64,000 bases of DNA from Chryseobacterium sp. LJ668 (GCF_019613955.1 NZ_CP080443.1:186001-250000), one strand, 5' to 3'. Positions 51,735 through 61,103 are shown, counted from the stretch's first letter. The notes: generated by a model not told the origin, from the letters alone. Program-made: numbers and translations.

Positions 51735-52376
51735 ATGTTGGAGCTCATAAATACTGCCACAGAAAAAAATTATAAAAGCGATTTCATTGCAATAGGTTGT
51801 TGGAAAGATGGCGATGGAAACCCTTTTCATTCTGTATTTATTATAAAGTATAATAATGAAACATATCAGTATCATTACACCGGGGAAGATACTGATGCTA
51901 TCAAATACAATAAAGATATAAGATCAAATTGTTATCATAAAATTACTTTTACGATTCATCCACACATCATTCCTTCATTTATAATGATGTGCAAACAAAT
52001 TCAAAAAAAGGCAAATCCTAGATATGGTTTCTTTTATACAGGTGAATATTTTGACTTGAATGGTCAACATTTTTCTGAAAAGGAGATTGGTCAAACAATG
52101 ACATGTACAGGGTTTTGCCTGAATGTTCTCAAAGGATTCTTAGAAGAGAATTATATTGATTATACTGAGTGGACTGAAGAAACCCATCAGGAGTATAATT
52201 ATTTACAAAATTTTGCTGACGATCATGGTTTGAATGTTGAAGATATTGCAGAATCTCATCGCAGAATTTCACCCTTAGATCTGATATGCTCTGCATATTT
52301 TGCAGATTTACCAATAAAAAAAGAAAGTATTAATTCAAAAAAAGAAGAGGTATCTACTTACTTAGAATTTTCTTAA
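51735..52376 (+). CDS. Possible permuted papain-like (NlpC/P60-type) protein
   Basis: A 213-aa protein. A strand with His (GNPFHSVFIIKYNNETYQYH) comes before a helix with Cys (GQTMTCTGFCLNVLKGFLEE). This His-then-Cys order is that of circularly permuted NlpC/P60 or LRAT/YiiX-like families. I infer the fold from this pattern only; no third catalytic residue can be fixed. It is tightly linked to the gene before it. It could be a peptidase, amidase or acyltransferase, or an inactive relative. Confidence 0.5.
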   Translation: MLELINTATEKNYKSDFIAIGCWKDGDGNPFHSVFIIKYNNETYQYHYTGEDTDAIKYNKDIRSNCYHKITFTIHPHIIPSFIMMCKQIQKKANPRYGFFYTGEYFDLNGQHFSEKEIGQTMTCTGFCLNVLKGFLEENYIDYTEWTEETHQEYNYLQNFADDHGLNVEDIAESHRRISPLDLICSAYFADLPIKKESINSKKEEVSTYLEFS

Positions 52377-52474
52377 AATATATTCTTTTTTATATTCTTT
52401 TTGAAAACCATAAACATTTAATATAAGTATATTTTCGTAGCTTTATCATACTAATTCAAATAAATAAACGATAT

Positions 52475-52747
52475 ATGTCTTTAGTTTTTGACACAAAAGA
52501 AAAAAAGTTAATGCTTGCAGCTATTGACTTAGCTAAAAAAAATCACGAAGATAAGGAAGACTCCGATTACTTGGATCTGGTTGAAATAGAAAATGAAGTT
52601 ATGCTCGAAAATATTTTTCTATCGAGAAAACAAATCAGCCATATCGAAACCATTACAGGACCACTTTTAGATTTCCCTGAAGAGTATGAGCAAATGGATA
52701 TATATGATTTGGAAACAAAACTTCTTGATTATGTAGAATTACCATAA
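52475..52747 (+). CDS. Hypothetical small acidic protein
   Basis: A 90-aa acidic protein (KEKKLMLAAIDLAKKNHEDK, YLDLVEIENEVMLENIFLSR). No membrane segment or known motif. It is separated from the preceding operon by ~100 bp of A/T-rich sequence, so it may have its own promoter. Confidence 0.5.
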   Translation: MSLVFDTKEKKLMLAAIDLAKKNHEDKEDSDYLDLVEIENEVMLENIFLSRKQISHIETITGPLLDFPEEYEQMDIYDLETKLLDYVELP

Positions 52748-52763
52748 TTTGTATATTTACAAC

Positions 52764-52922
52764 ATGATTTTTCAAAAAGTCATAAACATTATTATCAATG
52801 CGGATTACTTGAGCACTCCTCATTTTTGTGTAATAAATATTACAAATCCTATATTTGTGATATTCAGGGGCGTCTTTATAGAAAAACAAGATTATTTTCT
52901 CACATCTTATAGAATGTATTAA
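52764..52922 (+). other. Short open frame, doubtful gene
   Basis: An ATG at 52764 opens a 52-codon frame (start MIFQKVINIIINADYLSTPH) 16 bp after the previous stop. It ends in the middle of the decayed gene that follows. It is hydrophobic without a clear signal cleavage site. I report it as possible but unproven. Confidence 0.25.
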
Positions 52923-53370
52923 TCTAGCAGAATCCAACCACATAAAAGCTGCCGAAGAAAAACTTGCTAATCATTATACTTCTAAAGAAATACAACAAAA
53001 GCAAAAGAGAAAAGAAACAGATAAGTTTATGAGTCATTGGAAAGATAGAAAACCTATTGTAAACAAAGATTTTCCAGCTCAAGGAACCGAAGAGGAGTAA
53101 GAGGAATTCACTCTAGAACGCTATGCCGTTAGATTTTTAACGAATTGGAAAAAAAACAATTATGGACAGATGGCTAAGCATATTTGTTTATTCTCTAAAG
53201 GAGATAATTTTGGAAAGGAAGCTGGGCGGGTTCGAAAAGTTTTTGAGCAAAGAAACTTAAAGGATTTTAAAATAATATCAGTTGAATATAAAGCTCCCGC
53301 AATTGCAGAAGTCAAAGTAAACGTGATGATCTTATTCAAAGAAATTGAATATAGAAAAAAATATTATTAA
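52882..53370 (+). pseudogene. Broken gene with an in-frame stop
   Basis: One reading frame runs from 52882 to 53370 with a single TAA at 53098-53100. Before it the text is helical and charged (AAEEKLANHYTSKEIQQKQK, FMSHWKDRKPIVNKDFPAQG). After it comes TLERYAVRFLTNWKKNNYGQ, then KVFEQRNLKDFKIISVEYKA, which looks like an NTF2-like alpha+beta domain. Only an internal ATG at 53170 could start the second half, cutting its fold. There is no good start for the first half either, so the gene is 5'-degraded and carries a nonsense mutation. Confidence 0.6.
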
Positions 53371-53501
53371 GATTGCTGTATCAGAATGAACAAAGAGAAA
53401 ATAAGAGTTATGGTTAAGTAGGAGGTGTTTGTAAATATATGGATTCTTTCTTCTTTCATAAGATAGAAATGCTAGATTATGAGGTGTAATAGAATCATAT
53501 T

Positions 53502-53530
53502 TAAAAAAGGCTCATCTTTCGATGAGCCTT
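53502..53530 (-). terminator. Terminator of the 48-aa gene
   Basis: On the minus strand AAGGCTCATC-GAAA-GATGAGCCTT is a 10-bp perfect stem followed by TTTT. It lies 16 bp after the stop of the 48-aa gene at 53546 and confirms the direction of transcription. Confidence 0.85.
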
Positions 53531-53545
53531 AACATTAGGCAATCA

Positions 53546-53692
53546 TTACAGTCTAGCGCAGTGTGAACATAATGGCTTACCGCCAGTTCCGCTCCGCTTG
53601 TTTTCTGTTTCAATATTGTTACCCTCCGTACAAGAAGTGTTGTTGTGGTGTACGGTTTGTTTGATGCTGTGAAAAGCTGTTGTTTTTGCCAT
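53546..53692 (-). CDS. 48-aa protein with KPLCxxC end
   Basis: A 48-codon gene that starts MAKTTAFHSIKQTVHHNNTS. It has a Cys in TSCTEGNNIE and a C-terminal Cys pair in GTGGKPLCSHCARL. The CxxC plus His and the terminator directly downstream support a real short gene. It is too short for normal gene finders. The C-terminal CxxC may bind zinc; no function is known. Similar short Gly-Thr-Gly-Gly-Lys-Pro-Leu-Cys proteins occur in related bacteria as far as I recall. Confidence 0.68.
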   Translation of the reverse strand: MAKTTAFHSIKQTVHHNNTSCTEGNNIETENKRSGTGGKPLCSHCARL

Positions 53693-53855
53693 AATTATTT
53701 TATTTATTTGTTAGCATTGTAAAAGTGGTCATTAAATAAATATAGTGTTTACGGGAATCCTCATTTCGATACATTTTTTAAAAAAAATTTTTATTATCAA
53801 ATTTTTTATCAATACCTTATTATTTTAGTAAATGAATAACTTGTAAATTTAGCAG

Positions 53856-54260
53856 ATGGCAGTAATATTAAAAATCGAAGTTTTAGAAGCTTTAAAAGAA
53901 AAAGTTATTGGAAATTTACCATTTGATGTAAATCAAAAAATTTACATAAGCGACCATATCTCTGCAAGAGATTTACTTCAGTTTTTTATAAAATCTACGA
54001 ACTCTGATGATTTTAAAAATATAAATATTCTCTCACCCTCTTTAGATACAGCAGATGACTTTGTAAAATTTACAAGTGATTTAATTAAAATTAAGTTAAT
54101 CACAGCAATGCTACAAGCTGCAACACAAATGGAATTAATTTCTGACAGCATGACACATGACGAAAAAATTAACTTCTTAATCGATCTTAAAAATTTAGAT
54201 AATATTGCAACAATTAATAGTATTATATCTGATACATTGGAAAATGATCTTATACACTAA
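53856..54260 (+). CDS. Hypothetical protein
   Basis: A 134-aa helical protein (VLEALKEKVIGNLPFDVNQK, DLIKIKLITAMLQAATQMEL). No signal or membrane segment and no family that I recognise. It precedes the helicase-nuclease gene by 123 bp on the same strand and may or may not share its transcript. Its size would fit an accessory protein of that helicase. Confidence 0.5.
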   Translation: MAVILKIEVLEALKEKVIGNLPFDVNQKIYISDHISARDLLQFFIKSTNSDDFKNINILSPSLDTADDFVKFTSDLIKIKLITAMLQAATQMELISDSMTHDEKINFLIDLKNLDNIATINSIISDTLENDLIH

Positions 54261-54383
54261 AACTATAAAGTTTTGAGTTCATTTCTTGAGATCTACGACA
54301 ATGATAGCATATTAAATTATAAAACTGCCTTACTTTAGAATTTATACTGCTTGAAAATTTATTAAAATTGTAATCATCTACCA

Positions 54384-56942
54384 ATGCACAAAAACACTTC
54401 TCCACAACTAAAATCCCAAGCCATCTACATTGACGGCAATGAAAGAACCGATGAAATAGAATCTTATTCTTTTGAGGGCGGTAAGTGTGTAGTGGTCTAT
54501 AAGAATAACGGTAAATCTTATTCATATCATCAAAACAAAATTCAAATTGTAAAATCTGCTCTAAAAACCCAAAAAGCAGAAAATATTTTCAGTTATTTTA
54601 AAGAAATTGCAGAGACCATTGGTTTGAAAACAGAGGAAGGAAATAATATTCTTGCCGACAGCTACGAAAGAATATCTTTTATTCCAGAGACTTTGATTCT
54701 TTCCAACTATTTTAATAAAAAACAACCGGAGAAAAATGAACGATCCTCTCCTATTGAGATTTTTCCATTTGGTTTTAATCTCAGTCAAAAAGATGGGGTG
54801 AATAATGCTTTTTCCTACCCTTTAAGTGTTATTGAAGGTCCTCCCGGAACAGGAAAAACACAGACTATCTTAAATATTATTGCCAATGCAGTGATGAACA
54901 ATCAAACTGTGGCGGTGGTTTCAAGCAATAATTCTGCAACCAAGAATGTTTTTGAAAAACTGGAGAAGAATGGAATCTCTTTTATGGCGGCACTTTTAGG
55001 AAGTTCTCAAAATAAAAAAGAGTTTATAGAATCCCAAACTGAGATCCCTGATTTGTCAGATTGGAGTTTATCTTTTGAAGAAGCAAGTGCACTTCAACAA
55101 TCCAATACCCTACTTTTTGCCCAGCTTTCAGAAAAACTGGAACTCAAAAATGAGCTGGCTTACCTGAAACTGGAGATTGAAAATATAGAAACTGAATATC
55201 AGCATTTCTCTTTCGCTAATACTTTGTTTGCAGAGGTTCGTTTTAAAAAGAATGTCAGTTCAGATCAGTTACTTTCACTTTGGATCACGATTGAAAACTA
55301 CGAGCAATTGGGTAAAAAATTCAATTGGTGGCGAAAATTGACTTTTCCTTTTCTGTATGGTGTAAGAGATAAAAACTTTTATGAACTGTCTTATCAGGAT
55401 TTAATCAGATTAGTTCAGTCGAAATATTACACGACAAAAATTTCAGAACTTAAGTTGAAGCGACAGGATTTAGAATCGGCATTGCAGGATTTTTCTTTCG
55501 ATGAAAAAATGAAAGATTATACAGACGTTTCGATGCAATTGTTTAAGAATATCCTTCATAAAAGGTATAACGGAAAACAACATAAGGAATATACAGAGCG
55601 TGATCTTCGCTCAAGATCACAAGAGTTCATCGAAGACTATCCGGTGATTATGAGTACAACCTATTCACTCAGAAGAAGTCTTGCTGAGAATGTGATGTAT
55701 GATTTTGTCATTATTGATGAGTCTTCACAGGTAGATCTGGCAACGGGGGTATTGGCTCTATCCTGTGCTAAAAGAGCGGTGATTGTAGGAGATTTAAAAC
55801 AGCTTCCGAATGTGGTTGATGCTCAGACGGCACAAAAGACGGATTTTATTTTTCAGAGCTATCAGCTTCCTGAAGCGTATCGTTATTCCAACCATAGTTT
55901 GCTTTCATCGATCACAGAAATGTTTCCTGATATTCCTAAAACGCTTTTAAAAGAACATTACCGCTGCCATCCTCAGATTATTGATTTTTGTAACCGCAAA
56001 TTTTACGACAACCAGTTGATTATTTTATCCGAAGCGAAAACAGACCGGAATCCTTTGGTCGTCTATAAGACTGTGGCAGGAAATCATGCACGGGAACGAA
56101 TGAATCAACGGCAGATCGATGTCATTACCCAAGAGATTATTCCACAGCAAAGTCTTGAAGATGTAGATTTTGGAATCGTAACGCCTTACCGTAATCAGAC
56201 TTCTGCGTTACAAAATACCTTTCAGGGAACCCAAATCAAAGCTGATACGGTAGACAAATTTCAAGGAAGAGAAAATGATGTGATTATTCTTTCCACGGTA
56301 GATAATGAAATATCAGATTTTACTGATAATCCGAATCGTTTGAACGTTGCTATTTCTAGAGCAAAAGATCAGCTGATTCTGGTTGTCAATGGAAATGAAA
56401 GTGAGAAGGACAATAATATCTCTGATCTTATTCGGTACATCGACTATCACAACTTCGACATTGTCAAAAGTGAGCTCCACTCTATTTTTGATCATCTGTA
56501 CAAAGGGTATGAAGAGAAACGAAGAGTCCTCCTATCAGGTCAAAAGAAAAAATCGGTTTTCGATAGTGAGAATTTAATGTACCTGCTCATCAATGAAGTT
56601 TTATCCCATGATGAATTTTCCAAATACGGTGTGGTTCTTCATTTTCCTTTAAGAAATCTTCTGCTGGATTTTGACAAACTTTCAGAAGAGGAAGAGCGAT
56701 ACGCTAAACATCATGCTACACATCTTGATTTTCTTATTTATAATAAGCTCGGTAAAAATCCTGTTTTGGCAATAGAAGTGGATGGGTATGAATATCATAG
56801 AAAAGAAAGCCTACAAGGTGAAAGGGATCAAATGAAGAATGAGATTTTGGAGAAGTATAGAGTTGCTTTACTGAGATTTTCTACAACAGGTAGTGGGGAG
56901 AGGGAGAGGTTGATTGATGCACTAAAAACGGTAAGAAAATAA
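54384..56942 (+). CDS. SF1 (Upf1/Dna2-like) helicase fused to a C-terminal PD-(D/E)XK-like nuclease
   Basis: An 852-aa protein. Walker A is IEGPPGTGKTQTILNIIA at residues ~150-167. A ~280-residue helical insertion follows. Motif II is VIIDESSQVDLATGVLAL near 442, motif III GDLKQLPNVVDA, motif V/VI VDKFQGRENDVIILSTVD and NRLNVAISRAKDQLILV. From ~775 the C-terminal domain reads HLDFLIYNKLGKNPVLAIEV with D-x-YEYH, a restriction-like fold of the Vsr/DUF2726 type. Such COG1112-like helicase-nuclease fusions occur in phage-defence loci, and the island context agrees. Confidence 0.85.
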   Translation: MHKNTSPQLKSQAIYIDGNERTDEIESYSFEGGKCVVVYKNNGKSYSYHQNKIQIVKSALKTQKAENIFSYFKEIAETIGLKTEEGNNILADSYERISFIPETLILSNYFNKKQPEKNERSSPIEIFPFGFNLSQKDGVNNAFSYPLSVIEGPPGTGKTQTILNIIANAVMNNQTVAVVSSNNSATKNVFEKLEKNGISFMAALLGSSQNKKEFIESQTEIPDLSDWSLSFEEASALQQSNTLLFAQLSEKLELKNELAYLKLEIENIETEYQHFSFANTLFAEVRFKKNVSSDQLLSLWITIENYEQLGKKFNWWRKLTFPFLYGVRDKNFYELSYQDLIRLVQSKYYTTKISELKLKRQDLESALQDFSFDEKMKDYTDVSMQLFKNILHKRYNGKQHKEYTERDLRSRSQEFIEDYPVIMSTTYSLRRSLAENVMYDFVIIDESSQVDLATGVLALSCAKRAVIVGDLKQLPNVVDAQTAQKTDFIFQSYQLPEAYRYSNHSLLSSITEMFPDIPKTLLKEHYRCHPQIIDFCNRKFYDNQLIILSEAKTDRNPLVVYKTVAGNHARERMNQRQIDVITQEIIPQQSLEDVDFGIVTPYRNQTSALQNTFQGTQIKADTVDKFQGRENDVIILSTVDNEISDFTDNPNRLNVAISRAKDQLILVVNGNESEKDNNISDLIRYIDYHNFDIVKSELHSIFDHLYKGYEEKRRVLLSGQKKKSVFDSENLMYLLINEVLSHDEFSKYGVVLHFPLRNLLLDFDKLSEEEERYAKHHATHLDFLIYNKLGKNPVLAIEVDGYEYHRKESLQGERDQMKNEILEKYRVALLRFSTTGSGERERLIDALKTVRK

Positions 56943-57050
56943 TTTCTTCTAATTACGGATTTCCGTATTTTATTTTGTTGTTATTGATTTAGATTTGTAA
57001 GTGTTCTCAATGAGATAAAATATCTAACAAATTTAAAATCAATACTAACC

Positions 57051-57455
57051 ATGAAAAAAAAACTACTCTACCTAACGATCTTACTATCGTTAATTTCTTG
57101 TACAACAAATTACTACACCGTTTTATTATCTGAAGATACTCCAATATACGGAAGTAGTAATAATGAAAGTATTGTAACAACAATACCAAAAGACACTCAA
57201 TTTTTCATTTCAACTAAAGCCAATAAGAAAAATTACAAAAGAATAAAATGGGACAATTATTTGGGCTGGGCATATAATCCAAGCTATACAACTTACAGTT
57301 CTTATACATCCTCTACCACGTATAACTCAACCAAATCAACTTCATCTTTCACACCACGTTCTAGTTCTGGTGGTTCTGTGCAAGTAAAGGGATATACAAG
57401 AAAAGATGGAACCTATGTAAGACCTCACACTAGAAGTGCACCGAGACGTAAGTAA
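57051..57455 (+). CDS. SH3-domain lipoprotein
   Basis: A 134-aa lipoprotein with signal and lipobox (KKLLYLTILLSLISCTTN). An SH3b-like domain follows (DTPIYGSSNNESIVTTIPKD, RIKWDNYLGWAYNPSYTTY). After a Ser/Thr-rich linker comes the end VKGYTRKDGTYVRPHTRSAP, a short repeat-like tail common in bacterial surface or cell-wall proteins. The role is probably binding at the envelope. A terminator follows 100 bp later. Confidence 0.72.
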   Translation: MKKKLLYLTILLSLISCTTNYYTVLLSEDTPIYGSSNNESIVTTIPKDTQFFISTKANKKNYKRIKWDNYLGWAYNPSYTTYSSYTSSTTYNSTKSTSSFTPRSSSGGSVQVKGYTRKDGTYVRPHTRSAPRRK

Positions 57456-57555
57456 TGCAATTACGGTAAGATGACAAGTAAACGAGACCATTTATGAGTG
57501 TGATCACCTTTTATTTTATCTCATAAAATGTAAAATTTTAAGTAGATAAATAAGA

Positions 57556-57583
57556 AACCTGCACTAAATGCAGGTTTTGTTTT
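57556..57583. terminator. Terminator between convergent genes
   Basis: AACCTGCA-CTAAA-TGCAGGTT is followed by TTGTTTTTC on the plus strand. It ends the SH3 lipoprotein transcript and lies 20 bp from the stop of the histone H1-like gene on the other strand. Confidence 0.82.
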
Positions 57584-57595
57584 TCTTATAATAAT

Positions 57596-57772
57596 TTATT
57601 TCTTTGATTCCTCAACAGAAACTTTTCTGAAATCCTTAAAAAGTTTGCTCAGTTCTAATGCTGATTTTCTTGCTCTTGTTCCAGCAGCTTTATTTCCTTT
57701 TTCAGATTGCTGATTTGCTTCAGTTGAAAATGCTTCAAATTCAGCATTGATTTTTTCGATAAGTTCTTTCAT
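57596..57772 (-). CDS. Histone H1-like (Hc1) DNA-binding protein
   Basis: A 58-aa basic protein, shorter than most gene-finder cut-offs. It starts MKELIEKINAEFEAFSTEAN and continues with NKAAGTRARKSALELSKLFK, ending FRKVSVEESKK. This is the Bacteroidetes histone H1/Hc1 family, which compacts DNA. The length agrees with the family. It is convergent with the SH3 lipoprotein and lies upstream of the DUF3945 gene end. Confidence 0.85.
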   Translation of the reverse strand: MKELIEKINAEFEAFSTEANQQSEKGNKAAGTRARKSALELSKLFKDFRKVSVEESKK

Positions 57773-57856
57773 AACGTGATTGTATAAAATTTAATTGAAT
57801 GACAAATATATTATTTTTTTTAAGTTTCACATGGGTTTCACTCTTGTTTAGAAAGT

Positions 57857-59230
57857 TTACATTTTGTGACCGTTAGATTTAACAACAGAATTTTTATTGC
57901 CTTCACCTAGTTTCTTCGGATTCTTAAAAGAAAACTCAAACTTCCCAATGTTCTTATCGAAACTGATGTAGCCTTGGTATTTTTTGCCTTTGCTGTCGGT
58001 GAGTCCGTTGATGTAGGAGGTCTCCCCTGCTTTGAGTTTTTCGATCTGCCATTTATGGAGAGGTTTGCCTCTGAAGGTGGCGGGTACTTCTGCTTTGATG
58101 GTATTTTGGAGGTTTTTATGTTGTAGCTGCAGTTGTAAGCCTTTGATATTTGAGTTGAATAGAAATTCCACATATCTTTTTTCTGCATTGAACTGAACCA
58201 TAGCATTGAACAATGTGCCTCTTTTGGAGATCATGTTTTCAATGAATAAAGGTTTGCCTTCTTTGAGGGTTTTCTTTTGTTCGTCGTTCAAGGTGACTCC
58301 GCTTAGGACTAATGGAAGCCTTATATGTTCTGCTCTTAATGCGATGAGTTCATTGGTCAGTCGGTCTCTGCTGATAACGGATGGGGTCAGTTCATCGGTC
58401 ATTGGGTTGATCAGGTTGACGATCCTGCCCATGTTCCCGGTTTCAAGAAGATTGTGTCGGTCTTCTTGGGTGAACTCATGACCAAATAGCTTTGTGGTAA
58501 AATCAGGTTCTTTTCTGACGGGATGAATGCGGACCTCAAGATATCCGACATCGTTGAGTCGTAAGGAAAGTCTGACATCCATGGCGGTTTTGATGGTTTC
58601 CTGATTAAATGTAATGGGAATCAAGGTGGGTGTTTTATATCCTTTAAGTAAGGGTTCTAATGCGTTGAGATATTTCAGTTTCTCTTGATTGAGATTGAGC
58701 TTGCTCATAATATTCCAGTCAATCTGTTCCGGGAGATAGCGGTACTGCTGTTCTTTAATGTGAGGTTGGATACTTTTACTTTGTTGGAACTGGGTGAGTT
58801 TATTTTGACGGTCTAATTGTGCTTGGACTGCATCAATGGAAACCGCATAGTCTTTGAGTTGGTCGATTTCTTTTACGGATGCTTGGTCGATGTAGTTTTG
58901 AAGGTCTTGGGCTATTTCTTTGGCTTCGTATTCGGTGATTTTGAAGAAAGTGAAATCTTCCGGGTTTTTTAACTGGTGGTAGAAGTCTGAATAGAATTGG
59001 GTGAAAGCATCTTCTTTTTGGTTGATTTTTAAGATGGGATTCGAGTATTCTTGGTTAGGTGCTGTGTGATTGATCGTTCCGTCTGGATTGATGTTTTGGA
59101 CGAGGCCGATGGTGTTGCTGTTGTTGTGGAGAACCAATAAGGTGTCCGAGGATGGTGTGTTTTGCGTTTGGTTGTGGTTTTGGTTTTGATGATGATCTTT
59201 TTTTGGATCCTGATTTTTATCTGTTTCCAT
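57857..59230 (-). CDS. DUF4099/DUF3945 domain protein of conjugative elements
   Basis: A 457-aa protein. An Asn/Gln/His-rich N-terminus is followed by a helical linker, a DUF4099-like part (EQIDWNIMSKLNLNQEKLKY) and a C-terminal DUF3945 repeat (LSGVTLNDEQKKTLKEGKPL, FRGKPLHKWQIEKLKAGETS). Family knowledge places these genes next to topoisomerase genes on Bacteroidetes ICEs. No topB is seen next to it here. Its presence 20 kb beyond the mob genes suggests that the conjugative element extends to this point, or that a second element is present. Confidence 0.85.
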   Translation of the reverse strand: METDKNQDPKKDHHQNQNHNQTQNTPSSDTLLVLHNNSNTIGLVQNINPDGTINHTAPNQEYSNPILKINQKEDAFTQFYSDFYHQLKNPEDFTFFKITEYEAKEIAQDLQNYIDQASVKEIDQLKDYAVSIDAVQAQLDRQNKLTQFQQSKSIQPHIKEQQYRYLPEQIDWNIMSKLNLNQEKLKYLNALEPLLKGYKTPTLIPITFNQETIKTAMDVRLSLRLNDVGYLEVRIHPVRKEPDFTTKLFGHEFTQEDRHNLLETGNMGRIVNLINPMTDELTPSVISRDRLTNELIALRAEHIRLPLVLSGVTLNDEQKKTLKEGKPLFIENMISKRGTLFNAMVQFNAEKRYVEFLFNSNIKGLQLQLQHKNLQNTIKAEVPATFRGKPLHKWQIEKLKAGETSYINGLTDSKGKKYQGYISFDKNIGKFEFSFKNPKKLGEGNKNSVVKSNGHKM

Positions 59231-59493
59231 TATATGCTTGATTTAGTGAAGATCTAAACTAAGCGGTATTTTCAGAGTTGATAATTTTTTAGTATTTGAT
59301 GACTTTAATTGGAAGGTGCTGCCCCATATTATTTTATTAAAACAAAGTAAGAGTAGAATAACATTTGTAGCGTTTATCGGACTAGTTAATCCAATGAGAA
59401 ACTTAGATGAGACTACACTGCCATTGATGCGACAATTTAGATCTTACATTCACAAAATACGTACATTTGAGTGTTAGCTGAAATCTTTGGAAA
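59231..59493. other. Intergenic region with -7 element
   Basis: A 263-bp gap between divergent genes. TACATTTG at 59462-59469 fits TAnnTTTG for the RES-like gene at 59494. No other structure was seen. Confidence 0.4.
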
Positions 59494-60346
59494 ATGACTG
59501 TACAAGAAGTAAAAAACATAGTTGATAAAATTGAGAATATAGATTCGTCAGATGAAAATGCTTACGAAAAAATTATTTTAGCATTAATGGAAATCAAACA
59601 TTTTCCAGTATTGCTTTATGATATTCCAGCAGGCTCAATATTATTTAGAAGCAGGACGAATAGTGAAGATGATTTTTTCCAGACGATTGATGAAATTTCA
59701 TTAACCCCGAATCAATTCATTCTGTCTTTTGGACGTTGTAATCGTCCCTTTCAGTCGAAATTCTACGCTTCAGAAAACCGCCCGACTTCGTTTATGGAAT
59801 TAGTTGAATATTGGTCAAAAGGTAAGAAACCTGGCGACTCTGTATATGTCACAATTGGCTGCTGGCACTTGATTAACGATTTAAGAACTATCGTTATTAC
59901 GACCCCAGATGCAGAAAATAGAGTAAATGAATACGATAAAAGAAATGGTGAAATTTTAGATAAATTTATTGAAGACTCTGCATCAGAAATTAGAGAAGCA
60001 AGTAAAGAAGTTTATAGATTCTTTTTTGACAAATTCCGTAAACCTTCAAAAGATGATCTTAAAAACTATCTAATTACAAGTGCAATAACAAATCTTAGTT
60101 TATCACTTACTGAAGGAAAAGCTTCTGGAATAACCTATCCAAGTGTCCCATTTGGTGGTCAAGGAGAATAACTTCGCAATCAATAGAGATTTTGTTAAGA
60201 AGGAAAATATGACTTTAATAAAGGTTATTAGAAACAAACTTAATATTACTCTTAATGAGCTTAATAAGTTCACATTTCAGGAATCAGAATTAATTGAGGC
60301 TATCAAAATTGATGGCGCAAAAAATGAAATTTCTTGGCCAAGTTAG
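59494..60346 (+). pseudogene. RES-like domain protein, frameshifted near its C-terminus
   Basis: The first frame (59494-60171, 225 aa) has RES-like features: Arg in GSILFRSRTNSEDDFFQ, then FGRCNRPFQSKFYASENRPT and SFMELVEYW, then VYVTIGCWHL. RES proteins use Arg, Glu and Ser to break down NAD. The frame stops at GGQGE, while the -1 frame continues without a break as NNFAINRDFVKKENMTLIKV to 60346. Loss of one A in GAGAATAAC explains this. The joined product would be ~284 aa. It is either a recent pseudogene or a shortened active protein. No Xre-type antitoxin gene is adjacent. Confidence 0.6.
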
Positions 60347-60491
60347 GTTTAAACTAATCACTGCTGACCAAAATGGCTGGATTTTCTTGTTTGAACTCTA
60401 ATTATCATGAAGTATTCTTTCTTTAGCTAGAAAGAATTCGGTTCACTTTTATGGGCAGCTATTTATTAAGAAAATCCACAGCTTTTTTTAA

Positions 60492-61103
60492 CTAAAGTTC
60501 ACTCACCAATCGAAAAGTCAAATTAATACGTTCATTCATATGCAAATTGGATTTAGCGACACGATGTTCCCAGTGCTCCTGCAAATCACCTTTCATCATT
60601 AACAAAGATCCATGTGGAAGCGGAATACTGTGTCTGCTTTGATGATGGTTTAGTTTTCTAAAGTCAAATTTTCGGGTCTGCCCGAGACTTAGAGATGCAA
60701 TGACCGGTCTATCTCCGTATCTGCTTTCCTTGTCTCGGTGCCATGCTACAGAATCATTATTATCACGATATAGATTAAGTAATACTGAATTAAATTCATG
60801 ACCAAAAACTTCTTCAATTTTGTTCTTTAAAGAAAGCAATTCAGGCGTCCATGCATTCACCTCGAATTCACTTCCTCCTAATTTGTATGATCTCTCACTA
60901 TCACCATACCATGCGGTCAAACGTGGAGTTAATACTTTTTTATCATACATCGTCTGAGTTCTCTGTTTCCAAGGAGTATTTTCCAAAAGTTGAGAAAAAA
61001 GCCGATCTGATTCTTCTGAAGTTAGAAAATGTTCTCTGAACTCTAAAAGATCCTTTGGGAAATCATAAAATTCTTCTGCGCTAAATAAACTGAGTTGACC
61101 CAT
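60492..61103 (-). CDS. alkB: Alpha-ketoglutarate-dependent DNA repair dioxygenase AlkB
   Basis: A 203-aa Fe(II)/2-oxoglutarate dioxygenase that removes alkyl groups from DNA bases. Fe ligands are H122 and D124 in WHRDKESRYGDRP and H180 in DLQEHWEHRV. The 2OG-binding arginines are R192 and R198 in NERINLTFRLV. I chose the ATG at 61103 (MGQLSLFSAEEFYDFPKDLL), the standard family start; the upstream in-frame start adds 14 residues. It is the distal gene of a damage-response group with the LexA-like repressor and DinB. Confidence 0.93.
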   Translation of the reverse strand: MGQLSLFSAEEFYDFPKDLLEFREHFLTSEESDRLFSQLLENTPWKQRTQTMYDKKVLTPRLTAWYGDSERSYKLGGSEFEVNAWTPELLSLKNKIEEVFGHEFNSVLLNLYRDNNDSVAWHRDKESRYGDRPVIASLSLGQTRKFDFRKLNHHQSRHSIPLPHGSLLMMKGDLQEHWEHRVAKSNLHMNERINLTFRLVSEL

